64,000 nt of DNA from an uncultured Bacteroidota bacterium (GTDB taxonomy: Bacteria > Bacteroidota > Bacteroidia > Bacteroidales > SZUA-534), in NCBI GenBank assembly GCA_946414435.1, contig CAMKOM010000016.1:1-64000 (forward strand), written 5' to 3'. This document shows positions 25,457 to 34,437 of the stretch, piece by piece (the first letter of the stretch is position 1; every line of letters begins with the position of its first letter). The notes under the pieces were generated by a model that saw nothing but the letters and a program-made list of their open reading frames with translations, ran no database searches and was not told the origin of the DNA. Made by a program: the position numbers and the translations under genes.

Positions 25457-26624
25457 CGTATCGTCCTGCAAACAAAATAATATTGGTCTGCGTGTCGCGG
25501 ATGAAATAGACAAACGGGTGGTCGATGTCAAAATGCTTTGTTTTAGGGAAATACGCCGACTTCACCATCATTGTGGCAGCCGTGGCCGATGCTGCTTCAG
25601 TACCCGACTCATCCACTTCAACCACAGTCTTTTGCACCACTTTCGACAGTTGCAAATCCTGCTTGCCCGACATCCCTGAAAAATCAGCCGCACCGCTGAA
25701 TGCTTCAACCATACCCATCGCTTTCAGAATCTGCCCGAAATCGACCGACGACGATGCATTGAACTTCGGCATCGACAATGCAACATGTTCATTATCAAGA
25801 CTATCAACCACGCAACTAACAAAATCCGATGTGAGTCCAGATTCAAACTTGCCAAACTGCCCATCAACGGGCATGACAATGAGCATCGAAAAACGGCCGC
25901 CTTCGTATGGCATTTCAACGGCCTTAAAATCAGCAGTTTCACAATAATCGAAATCGCCAGTTTGCGACATGAAGGTTATGTTTTTGGTGGTTCCGTCGAT
26001 TGAATAAAAATCTTTACCCGAACTGTTTTTCGGCTTGAACTTACTCATCCACTGACATTTGAAGTTGATAGCGTTGACCAGAACCATCCGCGTGTTGGCG
26101 TTCAACATATTATCGTTGAGCAGGTTAGTGATTTTTCCGTTGGTTTGTCCAGCCACCCAACGGTTGACTTCGGCGCACGCCAGACGGCAAGCCCGCCGTG
26201 TGGCAAAGTTCAACTGTCCGCAAGCCGCGCCGTAGCACAATTTCAGAGTATCGACAAACGCAGGCAACAAACCATAGCCCTTCGCCACCCAAACCGAATT
26301 GGCAACGGTCAGGTCGCAAGCGCCATTGCCGTTCAAACTTGCCTGATACCGCCGCACATTACCGCCAATCTGCTCTGCACCTTCGGCGGGGTTCAGCACA
26401 GCCGCCATTTCAGCAACAGTGCTGCCGCGCGCACCTTCTTCAACCATACGCATTGCAAAATTCAGGCTCAACGGCGAAAAGACAAAGTTGTCGCCCGCTT
26501 CGGCCAGCCGAGCATACGCACCCATCGCGAATCCGTTCACATCGCGCGACAGCGGTCCAACCCACTGCCCGCAAACCGACGCTGATGTCGCCACTGTCAG
26601 GCACAATGCAATTATCCATCTCAT
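25443..26624 (-). CDS. Secreted serpin, inhibitory type
   Basis: 393 residues with a signal peptide (about 1-19, ending CGQ) and a full serpin fold: NFVFSPLSLNFAMRMV near the start, VNAINFKCQWMSKF in strand s3A, and HPFVYFIRD plus ILFAGRYV at the end. The reactive-centre hinge DESGTEAASATAA has small residues at P15-P9, as in inhibitors that insert the loop. Counting 15 residues from the hinge Gly341 puts Lys355-Ser356 at P1-P1', pointing to a trypsin-like or lysine-specific target protease. It overlaps the upstream aminopeptidase gene by 4 bp (ATGA). I infer a defence role against host or competitor proteases, or control of the cell's own secreted proteases. Confidence 0.9.
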   Translation of the reverse strand: MRWIIALCLTVATSASVCGQWVGPLSRDVNGFAMGAYARLAEAGDNFVFSPLSLNFAMRMVEEGARGSTVAEMAAVLNPAEGAEQIGGNVRRYQASLNGNGACDLTVANSVWVAKGYGLLPAFVDTLKLCYGAACGQLNFATRRACRLACAEVNRWVAGQTNGKITNLLNDNMLNANTRMVLVNAINFKCQWMSKFKPKNSSGKDFYSIDGTTKNITFMSQTGDFDYCETADFKAVEMPYEGGRFSMLIVMPVDGQFGKFESGLTSDFVSCVVDSLDNEHVALSMPKFNASSSVDFGQILKAMGMVEAFSGAADFSGMSGKQDLQLSKVVQKTVVEVDESGTEAASATAATMMVKSAYFPKTKHFDIDHPFVYFIRDTQTNIILFAGRYVKAQ

Positions 26625-28030
26625 AACGAAAACGTTTTGGTCATTTCTTCTTCAACTTCGGCAATGGTGGCGGGAATGCGCTGCTTGCCCAGACGGCGGG
26701 CGCCATCGGCGGTTATCAGCAGGTCGTCTTCGATTCGGATTCCGCCAAAATCGAGATATTTGGTCACTTCGGCGTAGTTGATAAACTGCTCGTGAAGGTG
26801 CTCGGCGCGCCATTTCTCAAACAGTTCGGGAATGAAGTAGATTCCAGGCTCGTCGGTCACAACAAAGCCAGGCTGCAACTTGCGTCCCATCCGCAGCGAC
26901 GACGTGCCAAACTGCTCAATCGGGCGCGTCTCATTGTTGTACCCCACATAAATCTGTCCCAAATTCTCCATATCGTGAACATCGAGCCCCATCATGTGGC
27001 CCAACCCGTGCGGCAGGAACAGCGCATGAGCGCCCGCGGCCACGGCTTCGTCAACATCGCCGCGCATCAGCCCCAAGGCCTTCAGCCCCGAAGCAATCGT
27101 CTTGCAGCACTCAAGGTGCACGCTCTGATAGGTCACGCCAGGGCGGGCCAGTTCAAGCGCGCGGTCGTTGGTGTCGAGCACAATCTGATAGATATCTTTT
27201 TGTTGTTCCGTAAATTTACCGCTAACAGGGAACGTGCGAGTGAAGTCCGACGCATAGCCCATCGGCGTTTCGGCGCCTGCGTCAACAAGCATCAACCGTC
27301 CAGGTGTTATCGGCTTGTCGTGCAAATGGTTATGAAGTGTTTGCCCGTTCTGCGTCAGAATTGTGGTGAACGATGTGGTGCCACCATATTTTAATGGTAT
27401 GCTGTCGACAATGCAGTGAATGTCGCGCTCGCTTGCCGCCGTCTTCACCAGCCGCATGGCCGCCGTGTGCATCTCGTAGCCAATGGCGCACGCGCGCTCA
27501 ATCTCGGCAATCTCTTCGTCCGATTTCACGGCACGTAGGTCGATGACGGCCTTAATCAGTTCGAGCGAGCACTGCTGCCCCACTTCCGATATTTTTTTGT
27601 CGAGAAGCGTTGACAACCATAGCATTGTGTCGGTGCGATAAGGTGGCAGATAATGAATTTTGCGCCCCTTCCCCACCAGTTTCGACAGCAAATTGCCCAA
27701 ACCCGACATCGGCTCACTGTGAGCAACACCGCACGTTGCGGCAAAATCGGCCACCGACGGCAGCGGACCTGTCCACACCACATCGTCAATGTCGGCGTCG
27801 TCGCCAAAAAGCCACTCATCGCCCGACTCAAAATCGACAACCGCCGCCAGATTCGGCTTACGCAATCCGAAAAAATACAGGAAAGTGCTGTCCTGACGGA
27901 AGTTATAAGTGTTGTCGGCATAGTTCATCGGCGATTCGGCATTGCCTAAAAAAAGCCCAACGCCGTTGCCCATTGCCGCAGCCAAAGCCGCGCGACGGGC
28001 GATATAGGTCTCTTTTGAAAACATTTCCAT
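26621..28030 (-). CDS. pepP: Xaa-Pro aminopeptidase (aminopeptidase P, M24B)
   Basis: 469 residues with the AMP_N domain (about 1-135, MFSKETYIARRAALAAAMGN) and a pita-bread peptidase domain. The five metal ligands are visible: two Asp in LVDAGAETPMGYASDFTRTF, His in LPHGLGHMMGLDVHD, Glu in VTDEPGIYF and Glu in GGIRIEDDLL. It removes N-terminal residues preceding proline. An ATG two codons in (28024) matches the usual family start slightly better. No signal peptide, so cytoplasmic. It forms an operon with the serpin. Confidence 0.93.
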   Translation of the reverse strand: MEMFSKETYIARRAALAAAMGNGVGLFLGNAESPMNYADNTYNFRQDSTFLYFFGLRKPNLAAVVDFESGDEWLFGDDADIDDVVWTGPLPSVADFAATCGVAHSEPMSGLGNLLSKLVGKGRKIHYLPPYRTDTMLWLSTLLDKKISEVGQQCSLELIKAVIDLRAVKSDEEIAEIERACAIGYEMHTAAMRLVKTAASERDIHCIVDSIPLKYGGTTSFTTILTQNGQTLHNHLHDKPITPGRLMLVDAGAETPMGYASDFTRTFPVSGKFTEQQKDIYQIVLDTNDRALELARPGVTYQSVHLECCKTIASGLKALGLMRGDVDEAVAAGAHALFLPHGLGHMMGLDVHDMENLGQIYVGYNNETRPIEQFGTSSLRMGRKLQPGFVVTDEPGIYFIPELFEKWRAEHLHEQFINYAEVTKYLDFGGIRIEDDLLITADGARRLGKQRIPATIAEVEEEMTKTFSL

Positions 28031-28160
28031 AACTGTATCTTAATTTTGTTTGGCACGAATTTAGCAAAAAAACATAGCGGGGATTTTTTTATTGAACAAC
28101 TGACGACACTGTTTTTGCCGCCCGCTGTCCGAAGTCTGACGTCCGTAGTCCTAAAAATGT

Positions 28161-28168
28161 TACTTTTG
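28161..28168 (+). promoter_or_regulatory. Bacteroidota -7 element TACTTTTG
   Basis: Exact TAnnTTTG match 24 bp before the ATG at 28193. It argues against longer versions of the SemiSWEET gene starting upstream. No good -33 TTTG at the usual spacing. Confidence 0.5.
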
Positions 28169-28192
28169 CGCCCGTTTAAAAATGAAGCAGAA

Positions 28193-28447
28193 ATGGAACC
28201 AATTGAAATTGTAGGCTACGCAGCCGCCGTGCTCACAACCATCTCGTTTGTGCCGCAAGCCGCAAAAATCATCAAGACCAAAGACACCAAAAGCATCTCG
28301 CTCGGAATGTACGCACTGTTCTCAATCGGCGTGCTCGGGTGGCTCATCTACGGCATTATAACACGCACATTGCCAGTGGTTTTGGCCAACGGCGTCACGC
28401 TGTGTTTTGCCAGCGTCATTCTCACGTACAAAATCAAGTACAAGTAA
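28193..28447 (+). CDS. SemiSWEET-family transporter
   Basis: 84 residues, the usual size for a SemiSWEET half-transporter, starting at MEPIEIVGYAAAVL. Three membrane helices are visible (about 6-24, 39-58 and 62-80). The PQ-loop signature SFVPQAAKIIKTKDTKSISL follows the first helix. SemiSWEETs dimerise to carry sugars such as sucrose or glucose. The frame is open for 49 more codons upstream, but that part lacks coding character and contains the promoter. Confidence 0.85.
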   Translation: MEPIEIVGYAAAVLTTISFVPQAAKIIKTKDTKSISLGMYALFSIGVLGWLIYGIITRTLPVVLANGVTLCFASVILTYKIKYK

Positions 28448-28783
28448 GTTTCGGCCGATACATATATTATATGGTATGCCGACTGACAACTGCCCGACGA
28501 CAAAAAAATCCGTTCGGGGCCGATTTTGCCGCCGAAAAGACCCTGACAAATGCCGCATCAAGTCGATTTTGCGCCGCGGAAACAGAAAAATCGCCACTCA
28601 AAAAACAACTTGGAATGCAAAATTTGGCTGAATGTCAATCAATAGCCGCACATAGGCACAGCATCGTTTTCAGTTGCGCTAAATATTTTTTCCACAAAAC
28701 TTTTTTATTTACAAAAATTACTACTTTTACAAATACGGTCATCGCGAAAAAGATGGTCTGTGAAGGATTAGAATGAATATTGT
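28448..28783. other. Intergenic region upstream of the Che/Sia-like operon
   Basis: 336 bp without a credible gene. TACTTTTA at 28722-28729 matches seven of eight consensus -7 positions and would start transcription about 48 bp before the first ATG of the operon. No TTTG at -33 spacing and no strong dyad were found. Confidence 0.4.
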
Positions 28784-29626
28784 ATGGTCACAAATGAAGA
28801 TGCAGCGAGATTAATTACAGCCATCAAGACATCGTCTACTTACGATTTCACGGACTATTCTGACAAATCGTTCTGCCGAAGGATTGAGAAAATATTGTTA
28901 GACAACAATATGGACCTGAACCAACTCATCCACAAGATTGGCAAAGACAAAGATTTCCTTGAGCAGATGGTCAAAGACATCACCGTCAACACCACAGAGT
29001 TGTTCCGCAACCCCGAAATGTGGCAAACCCTTCGCTATCACATACTTCCGAAATTCAAGAAGAACCGCTCGATATTCATTTGGCACGCAGGCTGCTCTAG
29101 CGGTCAGGAAATCTACTCGATGCTCATCCTGCTCAACGAGTTGGGAATGTTCGACCAGGCCAAAGTGTTCGCCACCGACATCAACACCGACATGCTCGAA
29201 GCCGCCAAAGCGGGACAGTACAAATATCGCTTCAACTTGGGCTATCTCGACAATTTCGACAAGGTGATAAAGGAAAACCCCTTCAACTTCGAAGACAAGG
29301 TTGACGTGCCCTACGAGAAATATTTCGACATCGACAAGGTGAAAGACACCATCCAGATGAAGCCGTTCCTGCGCGAGAAAGCCGTTTTCCGCAAGCACGA
29401 CCTTGTGAAAGACGGCAACGTCTTCTACTCAAAGTTCGACCTGATTTTCTGCCGCAACGTGATTATCTACTTCAACAACAAGTTGCAGAGCCGCGTTATC
29501 GATATGTTCAACGGCAGCCTGAACCGCGACGGATACCTGATTCTCGGCTCGCACGAGAGCATTTTGGGCGCATCGGCCAACAACTTCGAGCGCTCTAAAG
29601 GATTTTACAAGAAAAAACAGATGTAG
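28784..29626 (+). CDS. cheR: CheR-type protein-glutamate methyltransferase
   Basis: 280 residues. An all-helical N-terminal domain (about 1-75) contains NTTELFRNP, matching the CheR NTTEFFR motif. The SAM-binding domain has GCSSGQE at 103-109, the acidic TDIN at 131-134 and FCRNVIIYF at 222-230. All catalytic landmarks are intact. CheR normally methylates glutamates on chemoreceptors, but no receptor, CheA or CheW is encoded nearby. It is the first gene of a ten-gene operon, 2 bp before a degenerate paralogue. Confidence 0.9.
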   Translation: MVTNEDAARLITAIKTSSTYDFTDYSDKSFCRRIEKILLDNNMDLNQLIHKIGKDKDFLEQMVKDITVNTTELFRNPEMWQTLRYHILPKFKKNRSIFIWHAGCSSGQEIYSMLILLNELGMFDQAKVFATDINTDMLEAAKAGQYKYRFNLGYLDNFDKVIKENPFNFEDKVDVPYEKYFDIDKVKDTIQMKPFLREKAVFRKHDLVKDGNVFYSKFDLIFCRNVIIYFNNKLQSRVIDMFNGSLNRDGYLILGSHESILGASANNFERSKGFYKKKQM

Positions 29627-29628
29627 TT

Positions 29629-30459
29629 ATGGTTGATAATATAGGCATAGTAGACACTCGGAATATTATCAGTGCTGTAACTGACACTTACGGCATTGAT
29701 TTGTCGGATTATACATTCACGATACTCAAGCGGCGGCTGATTCACGCCATAAACACTTTTGGCAGCCACTCGGCCGACGACTTCGCCGACAAAATCCGCA
29801 AAAAGGCTATAACAGCCGATGATTTCATTTACACCGTGTCATTGGAAGTGACCGAATTCTTCCGCGACCCGTCGCTGTGGCGCGAGTTGCGCGACCGTTA
29901 TATACCAGAAATCTGCCGCGCCACCGACAGCCGAATCTGGCTGCCCTGCGTGACATCGGGCGATGAGTTGTTTTCGTTGGCAATAGTGCTCAACGAGGCC
30001 GGGTTTCAGGGCAAAACGAAAATCGATGCCTTCTGCCCGTCACACAAGCACGTGGAACTTGTGAAAAAAGGCGGCAACTACGACCAGAAGAAAATCGAGG
30101 TGAGCGAAGCCAACTATACGCGCTATGTGGGCAAGACACAGTTCGCGTCGTACTACACACTTAACGACAACCGCGCCGAAATGAAGCCCTCGCTGCTCAA
30201 CAACGTGTCGATTGACGTGCAAAGCGACATTCTGAACGCCACCGTGACCAAGAAATACAAGATGGTGATTTACCGCAACAAACTGCTGCAATTCAACATC
30301 CCACTCTACGACAAGGTGATACGCAAACTGGTCGACAGCCTTGAGATTGGCGGCTATCTGGTTATAGGCAACATGGAGACGCTTGAATATTCAGAGGCAA
30401 GCAAAAAATTGCAAATTGTGAACGCAAACGAGAAAATATATAAAAAGAGGGTTGACTGA
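29629..30459 (+). CDS. Degenerate CheR-like protein
   Basis: 276 residues, alignable with the preceding CheR: SLEVTEFFRDPSLW matches its NTTELFRNP region and CVTSGDELFSLAIVLNEAG matches GCSSGQEIYSMLILLNELG. Other motifs are lost. The acidic SAM-ribose site TDIN becomes FCPSHK, and FCRNVIIYF becomes YRNKLLQF. It is full length with no stop or frameshift, so it looks retained rather than decaying. I infer a non-catalytic partner or regulator of CheR, or a protein with altered substrate. Its stop overlaps the CheB start by 1 bp. Confidence 0.75.
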   Translation: MVDNIGIVDTRNIISAVTDTYGIDLSDYTFTILKRRLIHAINTFGSHSADDFADKIRKKAITADDFIYTVSLEVTEFFRDPSLWRELRDRYIPEICRATDSRIWLPCVTSGDELFSLAIVLNEAGFQGKTKIDAFCPSHKHVELVKKGGNYDQKKIEVSEANYTRYVGKTQFASYYTLNDNRAEMKPSLLNNVSIDVQSDILNATVTKKYKMVIYRNKLLQFNIPLYDKVIRKLVDSLEIGGYLVIGNMETLEYSEASKKLQIVNANEKIYKKRVD

Positions 30460-31022
30460 TGAACGATTACAAAGCCATAATGATTGGAGGTTCGGCCGGT
30501 AGTTTTCAGGTAGTTACCCGAATAATTGCAGCATTACCGGCCAACTATCCGCTGCCGATTCTGATGTGTCTGCACCGCTTGAAACACATCCGTTCGGGAT
30601 TCGTCGAGGCACTGTCGATAAAATCGAAACTGCCGATTATCGAGCCGCACGACAAAGAGCCGCTCAAAGCCGGACGCATCTATCTGGCCCCGGCCAACTA
30701 TCACATGTACATCGAGTTGGGCAACCGCTTCTCTCTCTCGACAGAAGATGTGGTGAACCACTCGCGTCCGTCAATCGACTTGTCGTTCTTCTCGGCATCG
30801 TACAATTTCAAGCGGAAACTGGTGGGCATCATCCTGAGCGGAGCCAACAAAGACGGCGCGCTTGGACTGAAGAGCGTTACCGACAACGGCGGCCTGACCA
30901 TCGTTCAGGACCCCAAAGAATGCCAAGTGCCAACAATGACCACGGCATCGATGAACGCCACAAAAGTAGATTATGTGTTCAGCACGAAACAGATTATCGA
31001 TTTTTTACTTAAATTAGCCTGA
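30459..31022 (+). CDS. CheB-type methylesterase domain protein without receiver
   Basis: 187 residues, only the catalytic domain of CheB. The triad appears complete: Ser12 in IGGSAGS, His39 in MCLHRLKH and Asp132 in LSGANKDGALG. The usual N-terminal response-regulator domain is missing, so activity would not be set by CheA phosphorylation. CheB reverses CheR methylation and can deamidate glutamine. It is encoded directly after the two CheR-like genes. Confidence 0.88.
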   Translation: MNDYKAIMIGGSAGSFQVVTRIIAALPANYPLPILMCLHRLKHIRSGFVEALSIKSKLPIIEPHDKEPLKAGRIYLAPANYHMYIELGNRFSLSTEDVVNHSRPSIDLSFFSASYNFKRKLVGIILSGANKDGALGLKSVTDNGGLTIVQDPKECQVPTMTTASMNATKVDYVFSTKQIIDFLLKLA

Positions 31023-31025
31023 TTT

Positions 31026-31781
31026 ATGGACGAACTTCTGAAATACCGGCAAAAAATAACAGGATGGACGATTTTCCTGATAGCCATCAGCGCCGCAGCC
31101 ATAATAATTATGCTGGCCGCAGCACCAAACTTTGGCAAAAACAGCTATGCGCTCATTCTGCTGCTGATTATTGTGGCACAGATACTTATCGCGTCGAAAA
31201 TTGGGATGATGGGGACAAAAGTCACATCAGCTTATATGAAGGCCGAGGAAGAACACGCCGCTGCAAGCCAAATCAACGATGACCAGTACGAGAAAGAAGT
31301 CGACCAAAAGATAAAAGAAGCTGCCGATTCGGGATTCGACCTGAAAGCCCTGCTCGACAAGACTGGCAAAAACAGCGACTGGAAAAGTTTCGGCGACGCT
31401 CTGCTTTACGCATTATCGAAGCAAATGGACGTTGCCGTCGGCATTGTGTTCCAAAACACAGACGATGTGTTCAGTCCCGCTGCAACATTTGCCTACTACA
31501 ACGACGAAATGCCGCAATCGTTCAAAATTGGCGAAGGTTTGTCGGGACAAGTGGCAAAAGACCGTAAACCAATGTTTTTGAATAACTTACCAAGCAAAAG
31601 CCTGATGATTGTCTCTGGTTTGGGACAGATAGAAGTTAACAATTTGGCAATAATTCCAATTTTAAAGGACGACAATGCTGTTGGATTAATAGAAATCGCT
31701 ACCTTTAAGCCCTTTGAAAATGGGTTTGTAAATAAAATAGACGAAATTTCAAATGCAATAGGCGGCGTTGCCCCGCTATAA
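31026..31781 (+). CDS. Membrane-anchored GAF-domain protein
   Basis: 251 residues. Two membrane helices at about 13-33 and 40-58 are followed by a helical linker (about 65-110) rich in Glu, Lys and Ala, and a GAF domain (about 115-250). That domain (FKIGEGLSGQVAKDRKPMF, NNLAIIPILKDDNAVGLIEI) is clearly related to the GAF domain of the next gene's product. No catalytic domain is attached. It probably senses a small ligand or the redox state at the inner face of the membrane. The linker glutamates could be CheR targets, which is speculation. Confidence 0.8.
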   Translation: MDELLKYRQKITGWTIFLIAISAAAIIIMLAAAPNFGKNSYALILLLIIVAQILIASKIGMMGTKVTSAYMKAEEEHAAASQINDDQYEKEVDQKIKEAADSGFDLKALLDKTGKNSDWKSFGDALLYALSKQMDVAVGIVFQNTDDVFSPAATFAYYNDEMPQSFKIGEGLSGQVAKDRKPMFLNNLPSKSLMIVSGLGQIEVNNLAIIPILKDDNAVGLIEIATFKPFENGFVNKIDEISNAIGGVAPL

Positions 31782-31794
31782 AGAGTGAAGCACA

Positions 31795-34422
31795 ATGGAA
31801 ACGTTTATCGATAAAATAAAACGGATATTTGTATATAAGGTGAACAACCGGATAAACTTCACCCCCACACTTATTGGATTGGGCGTGATTGTCCTTGTTC
31901 TGTCATGGATAATTGGCTTCATGAGCAGCGGTATCGACGCTTCGTTGAACAGTCTTGCTGAGTTGCACAAAACATCGCCGTCGTATTTCATCATCGACCT
32001 TCTGCCCGTGATTTTGGGCATTTTGGGCTTTGCCTTCACCAAATCGCAGCAAGAAACAATCGACACTCTTGAAACACAAATTTCGGAGAAAGACCATGTC
32101 ATCAACATGAACGCGCTTTTTGCCAAGAAAATTGGCGAAGGCGACCTTGCAGCAAACGACGCCGAAATTAATGACAACGACATTCTGGGGCACTCGCTGA
32201 AAAAAATGCGCGAGAACCTGGCACTGACCAACGAGAAAGAAAAAGAACAGAACTGGATTGCCAAAGGAAAGGACACTATTTCCGACATCCTTCGTCTGCA
32301 GAACGATTTGGGCAACCTTTCATATCTCACATTGGTTGAACTTATTAAGTATATCGACGTTATCCAGGGCGCGTTCTACATCTACAACGAAGAAGACAAG
32401 ACACTCGAGAATACAGCGACATACGCCTACAACCGCAGAAAATACATCGATGCAAAATTCCAGATTGGCGAAGGTCTTGTAGGCCAATGCGCATACGAGA
32501 TGGATGTGATTTACCGCCGCGAGATTCCCGATGAATTTGTTACCATCACAAGCGGCATTCTGGGCGACAAGAAACCGAACTCACTGTTGCTGGTTCCACT
32601 TATCACCGACGAGAAACTGCAAGGCGTACTCGAATTCGCATCGTTGAAAGACGATATCAGCGAGCTGAAAATCAGATTCTTGAAAGAGTTGAGCGACATC
32701 ATCGCCCGCACCATCTTCAACTTGAAAGTCAACACCCGTACTGAGAAACTGCTGAAAGACGCGCAGGAAATGACCGAAGAGCTTCAAGAAAACGAAGAAG
32801 AATTGCGTCAGAATGCCGAAGAGATGCGCGCCACGCACGAGGAATTGGAAAAAACAAACTCGAATCTGCAAACTCAAATCCGTGCCGTTGAAAACGCACA
32901 GAAACGTCAGCACGCATTGCTTGAAAACGCATCCGAAATCATATCGATATATGATGAAGAACTGAAACTCAAATACATCAGTCCTTCAGTGGTGAACATC
33001 TACGGATACACCATACAGGAAATGATTGACGGCAAAGACATCGACCGTCTGACCGCCAAAGGCGTGAAAGAATTTACAGAAACACTGCGCAAGGTTGCCG
33101 AAGACGCAAGTTCGACAGCCACCATTCAATACACCTACATGCGTAAGGATGGCCAGAAGATTTACATTGAATCAACCTGCCGCAACCTGCTCGATGATCC
33201 CGCCATAAATGGTCTGATTATCAATTCACGAGACATAACCGAACGTAAACGAGCCGAGAAGGAAGAACGTATGAAGAGTAAGATGCAATCTCTTTCAGAG
33301 AACTCTCTCGACTTGATTCTGCGTATCGGCATCAACGGACAATTCTTCTACGCTAACCCGATGGTGAAAACATTCACCGGTATTGAGCTGACCGACATCA
33401 TCAACAAGAACATCACCGATGTGCCATTTGAACCCACCATCAAAGATTTCTTCAATGAGGCCGTCAAGACCGTTAAAAGCACCAACAACAAGCACGACGC
33501 AGAAGTTACATTCCCGACACAATTCGGCGACCGCATCATGCAAGTGAACGCCATCCCCGAATTCAGTGATGACAACAAAGAGTTGGAAACCATTTTGTTT
33601 GTTGCTCACGACATTACCGAGCAAAAGATGGTTGAAATTGAGATTCAGGAAAAAAACAAAGCCATCACCGAAAGTATCAACTACGCAAAACGTATTCAAA
33701 CAGCCATTCTGCCGAATACCAAGTTCATTCAGGAGTTCCTGCCGAAATCGTTCATCTTCTACAGACCAAAAGACGTGGTCAGCGGCGACTTCCCTTGGTT
33801 CTTCAAGAAAGGCGATGATTTGTTTATCGCGGTTGTCGACTGTACAGGCCACGGTGTGCCAGGTGCTTTGTTGTCATTCATCGGCTACTTCACTTTGAAC
33901 AACGTTGTCGACCACTACGACAATATTGACGCAGGTGTGATTCTCGACAAACTACATGAAGGTGTCCGCACCACTCTGAAACAAGACAGAATCGACACCG
34001 ATGCACGCGACGGTATGGATATTGCACTCTGCAAAATAAACTTGAAGAAAAATATTCTTGAGTTTGCAGGTGCCCACAGACCACTTTACTTACTGAGGGG
34101 CAACGAGTTAACCCAGTACAAAGGTAGCCATAAGGCTATTGGTGGCATACCATTAGGTAAAAAACCTGAAGCGGATTTTGAAAATCATTTAATAAATTTG
34201 AAGCCCAAAGACAGAGTGTTCTTCTTCTCTGACGGTTTACCAGACCAAGTCAGCGGTGAAACAGGACGGAAATATCAGGCAAGCCGTATTCGCGATTTGC
34301 TTGTAGAACACTATGATGTGGAAATTTACGACTATGAGAAAATCATTTACGATGATTTCATGGCATACAAAGGAGACTACAAACAGGTCGACGATATATT
34401 ATTAATAGGAATTGAATTTTAA
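31795..34422 (+). CDS. Membrane GAF-PAS-PAS-SpoIIE (PP2C-type) phosphatase, SiaA-like
   Basis: 875 residues. In order: two membrane helices (about 23-43 and 64-82), a HAMP-like/helical region (85-155), GAF (about 160-310), a Glu/Gln-rich coiled coil (about 315-375), PAS (about 372-485), PAS (about 495-612), and a SpoIIE-type PP2C phosphatase (about 640-875). Metal-binding aspartates are present in VVSGDFPWF (Asp665), AVVDCTGHGVPGA (Asp682), DGMDIAL and QVDDILLIGI. With the next two genes it matches the SiaA-SiaB-SiaC partner switch, in which the phosphatase dephosphorylates SiaC. The sensory part is larger than in the Pseudomonas SiaA I recall. This is not a sporulation gene. Confidence 0.88.
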   Translation: METFIDKIKRIFVYKVNNRINFTPTLIGLGVIVLVLSWIIGFMSSGIDASLNSLAELHKTSPSYFIIDLLPVILGILGFAFTKSQQETIDTLETQISEKDHVINMNALFAKKIGEGDLAANDAEINDNDILGHSLKKMRENLALTNEKEKEQNWIAKGKDTISDILRLQNDLGNLSYLTLVELIKYIDVIQGAFYIYNEEDKTLENTATYAYNRRKYIDAKFQIGEGLVGQCAYEMDVIYRREIPDEFVTITSGILGDKKPNSLLLVPLITDEKLQGVLEFASLKDDISELKIRFLKELSDIIARTIFNLKVNTRTEKLLKDAQEMTEELQENEEELRQNAEEMRATHEELEKTNSNLQTQIRAVENAQKRQHALLENASEIISIYDEELKLKYISPSVVNIYGYTIQEMIDGKDIDRLTAKGVKEFTETLRKVAEDASSTATIQYTYMRKDGQKIYIESTCRNLLDDPAINGLIINSRDITERKRAEKEERMKSKMQSLSENSLDLILRIGINGQFFYANPMVKTFTGIELTDIINKNITDVPFEPTIKDFFNEAVKTVKSTNNKHDAEVTFPTQFGDRIMQVNAIPEFSDDNKELETILFVAHDITEQKMVEIEIQEKNKAITESINYAKRIQTAILPNTKFIQEFLPKSFIFYRPKDVVSGDFPWFFKKGDDLFIAVVDCTGHGVPGALLSFIGYFTLNNVVDHYDNIDAGVILDKLHEGVRTTLKQDRIDTDARDGMDIALCKINLKKNILEFAGAHRPLYLLRGNELTQYKGSHKAIGGIPLGKKPEADFENHLINLKPKDRVFFFSDGLPDQVSGETGRKYQASRIRDLLVEHYDVEIYDYEKIIYDDFMAYKGDYKQVDDILLIGIEF

Positions 34423-34437
34423 ATTAAATAAAACGAC

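Noticed and set aside
28046..28192. 49-codon N-terminal extension of the SemiSWEET gene
   Set aside because: It contains the -7 promoter element and lacks family similarity; SemiSWEETs are about 85 residues, matching the internal ATG.
28784..31022. Flagellar chemotaxis locus
   Set aside because: No receptor, CheA, CheW, CheY or flagellar gene is present; only methylation enzymes occur.
31795..34422. Sporulation role for the SpoIIE-domain protein
   Set aside because: The domain is the general PP2C-type phosphatase; the neighbours are SiaB- and SiaC-like and no sporulation gene is present.
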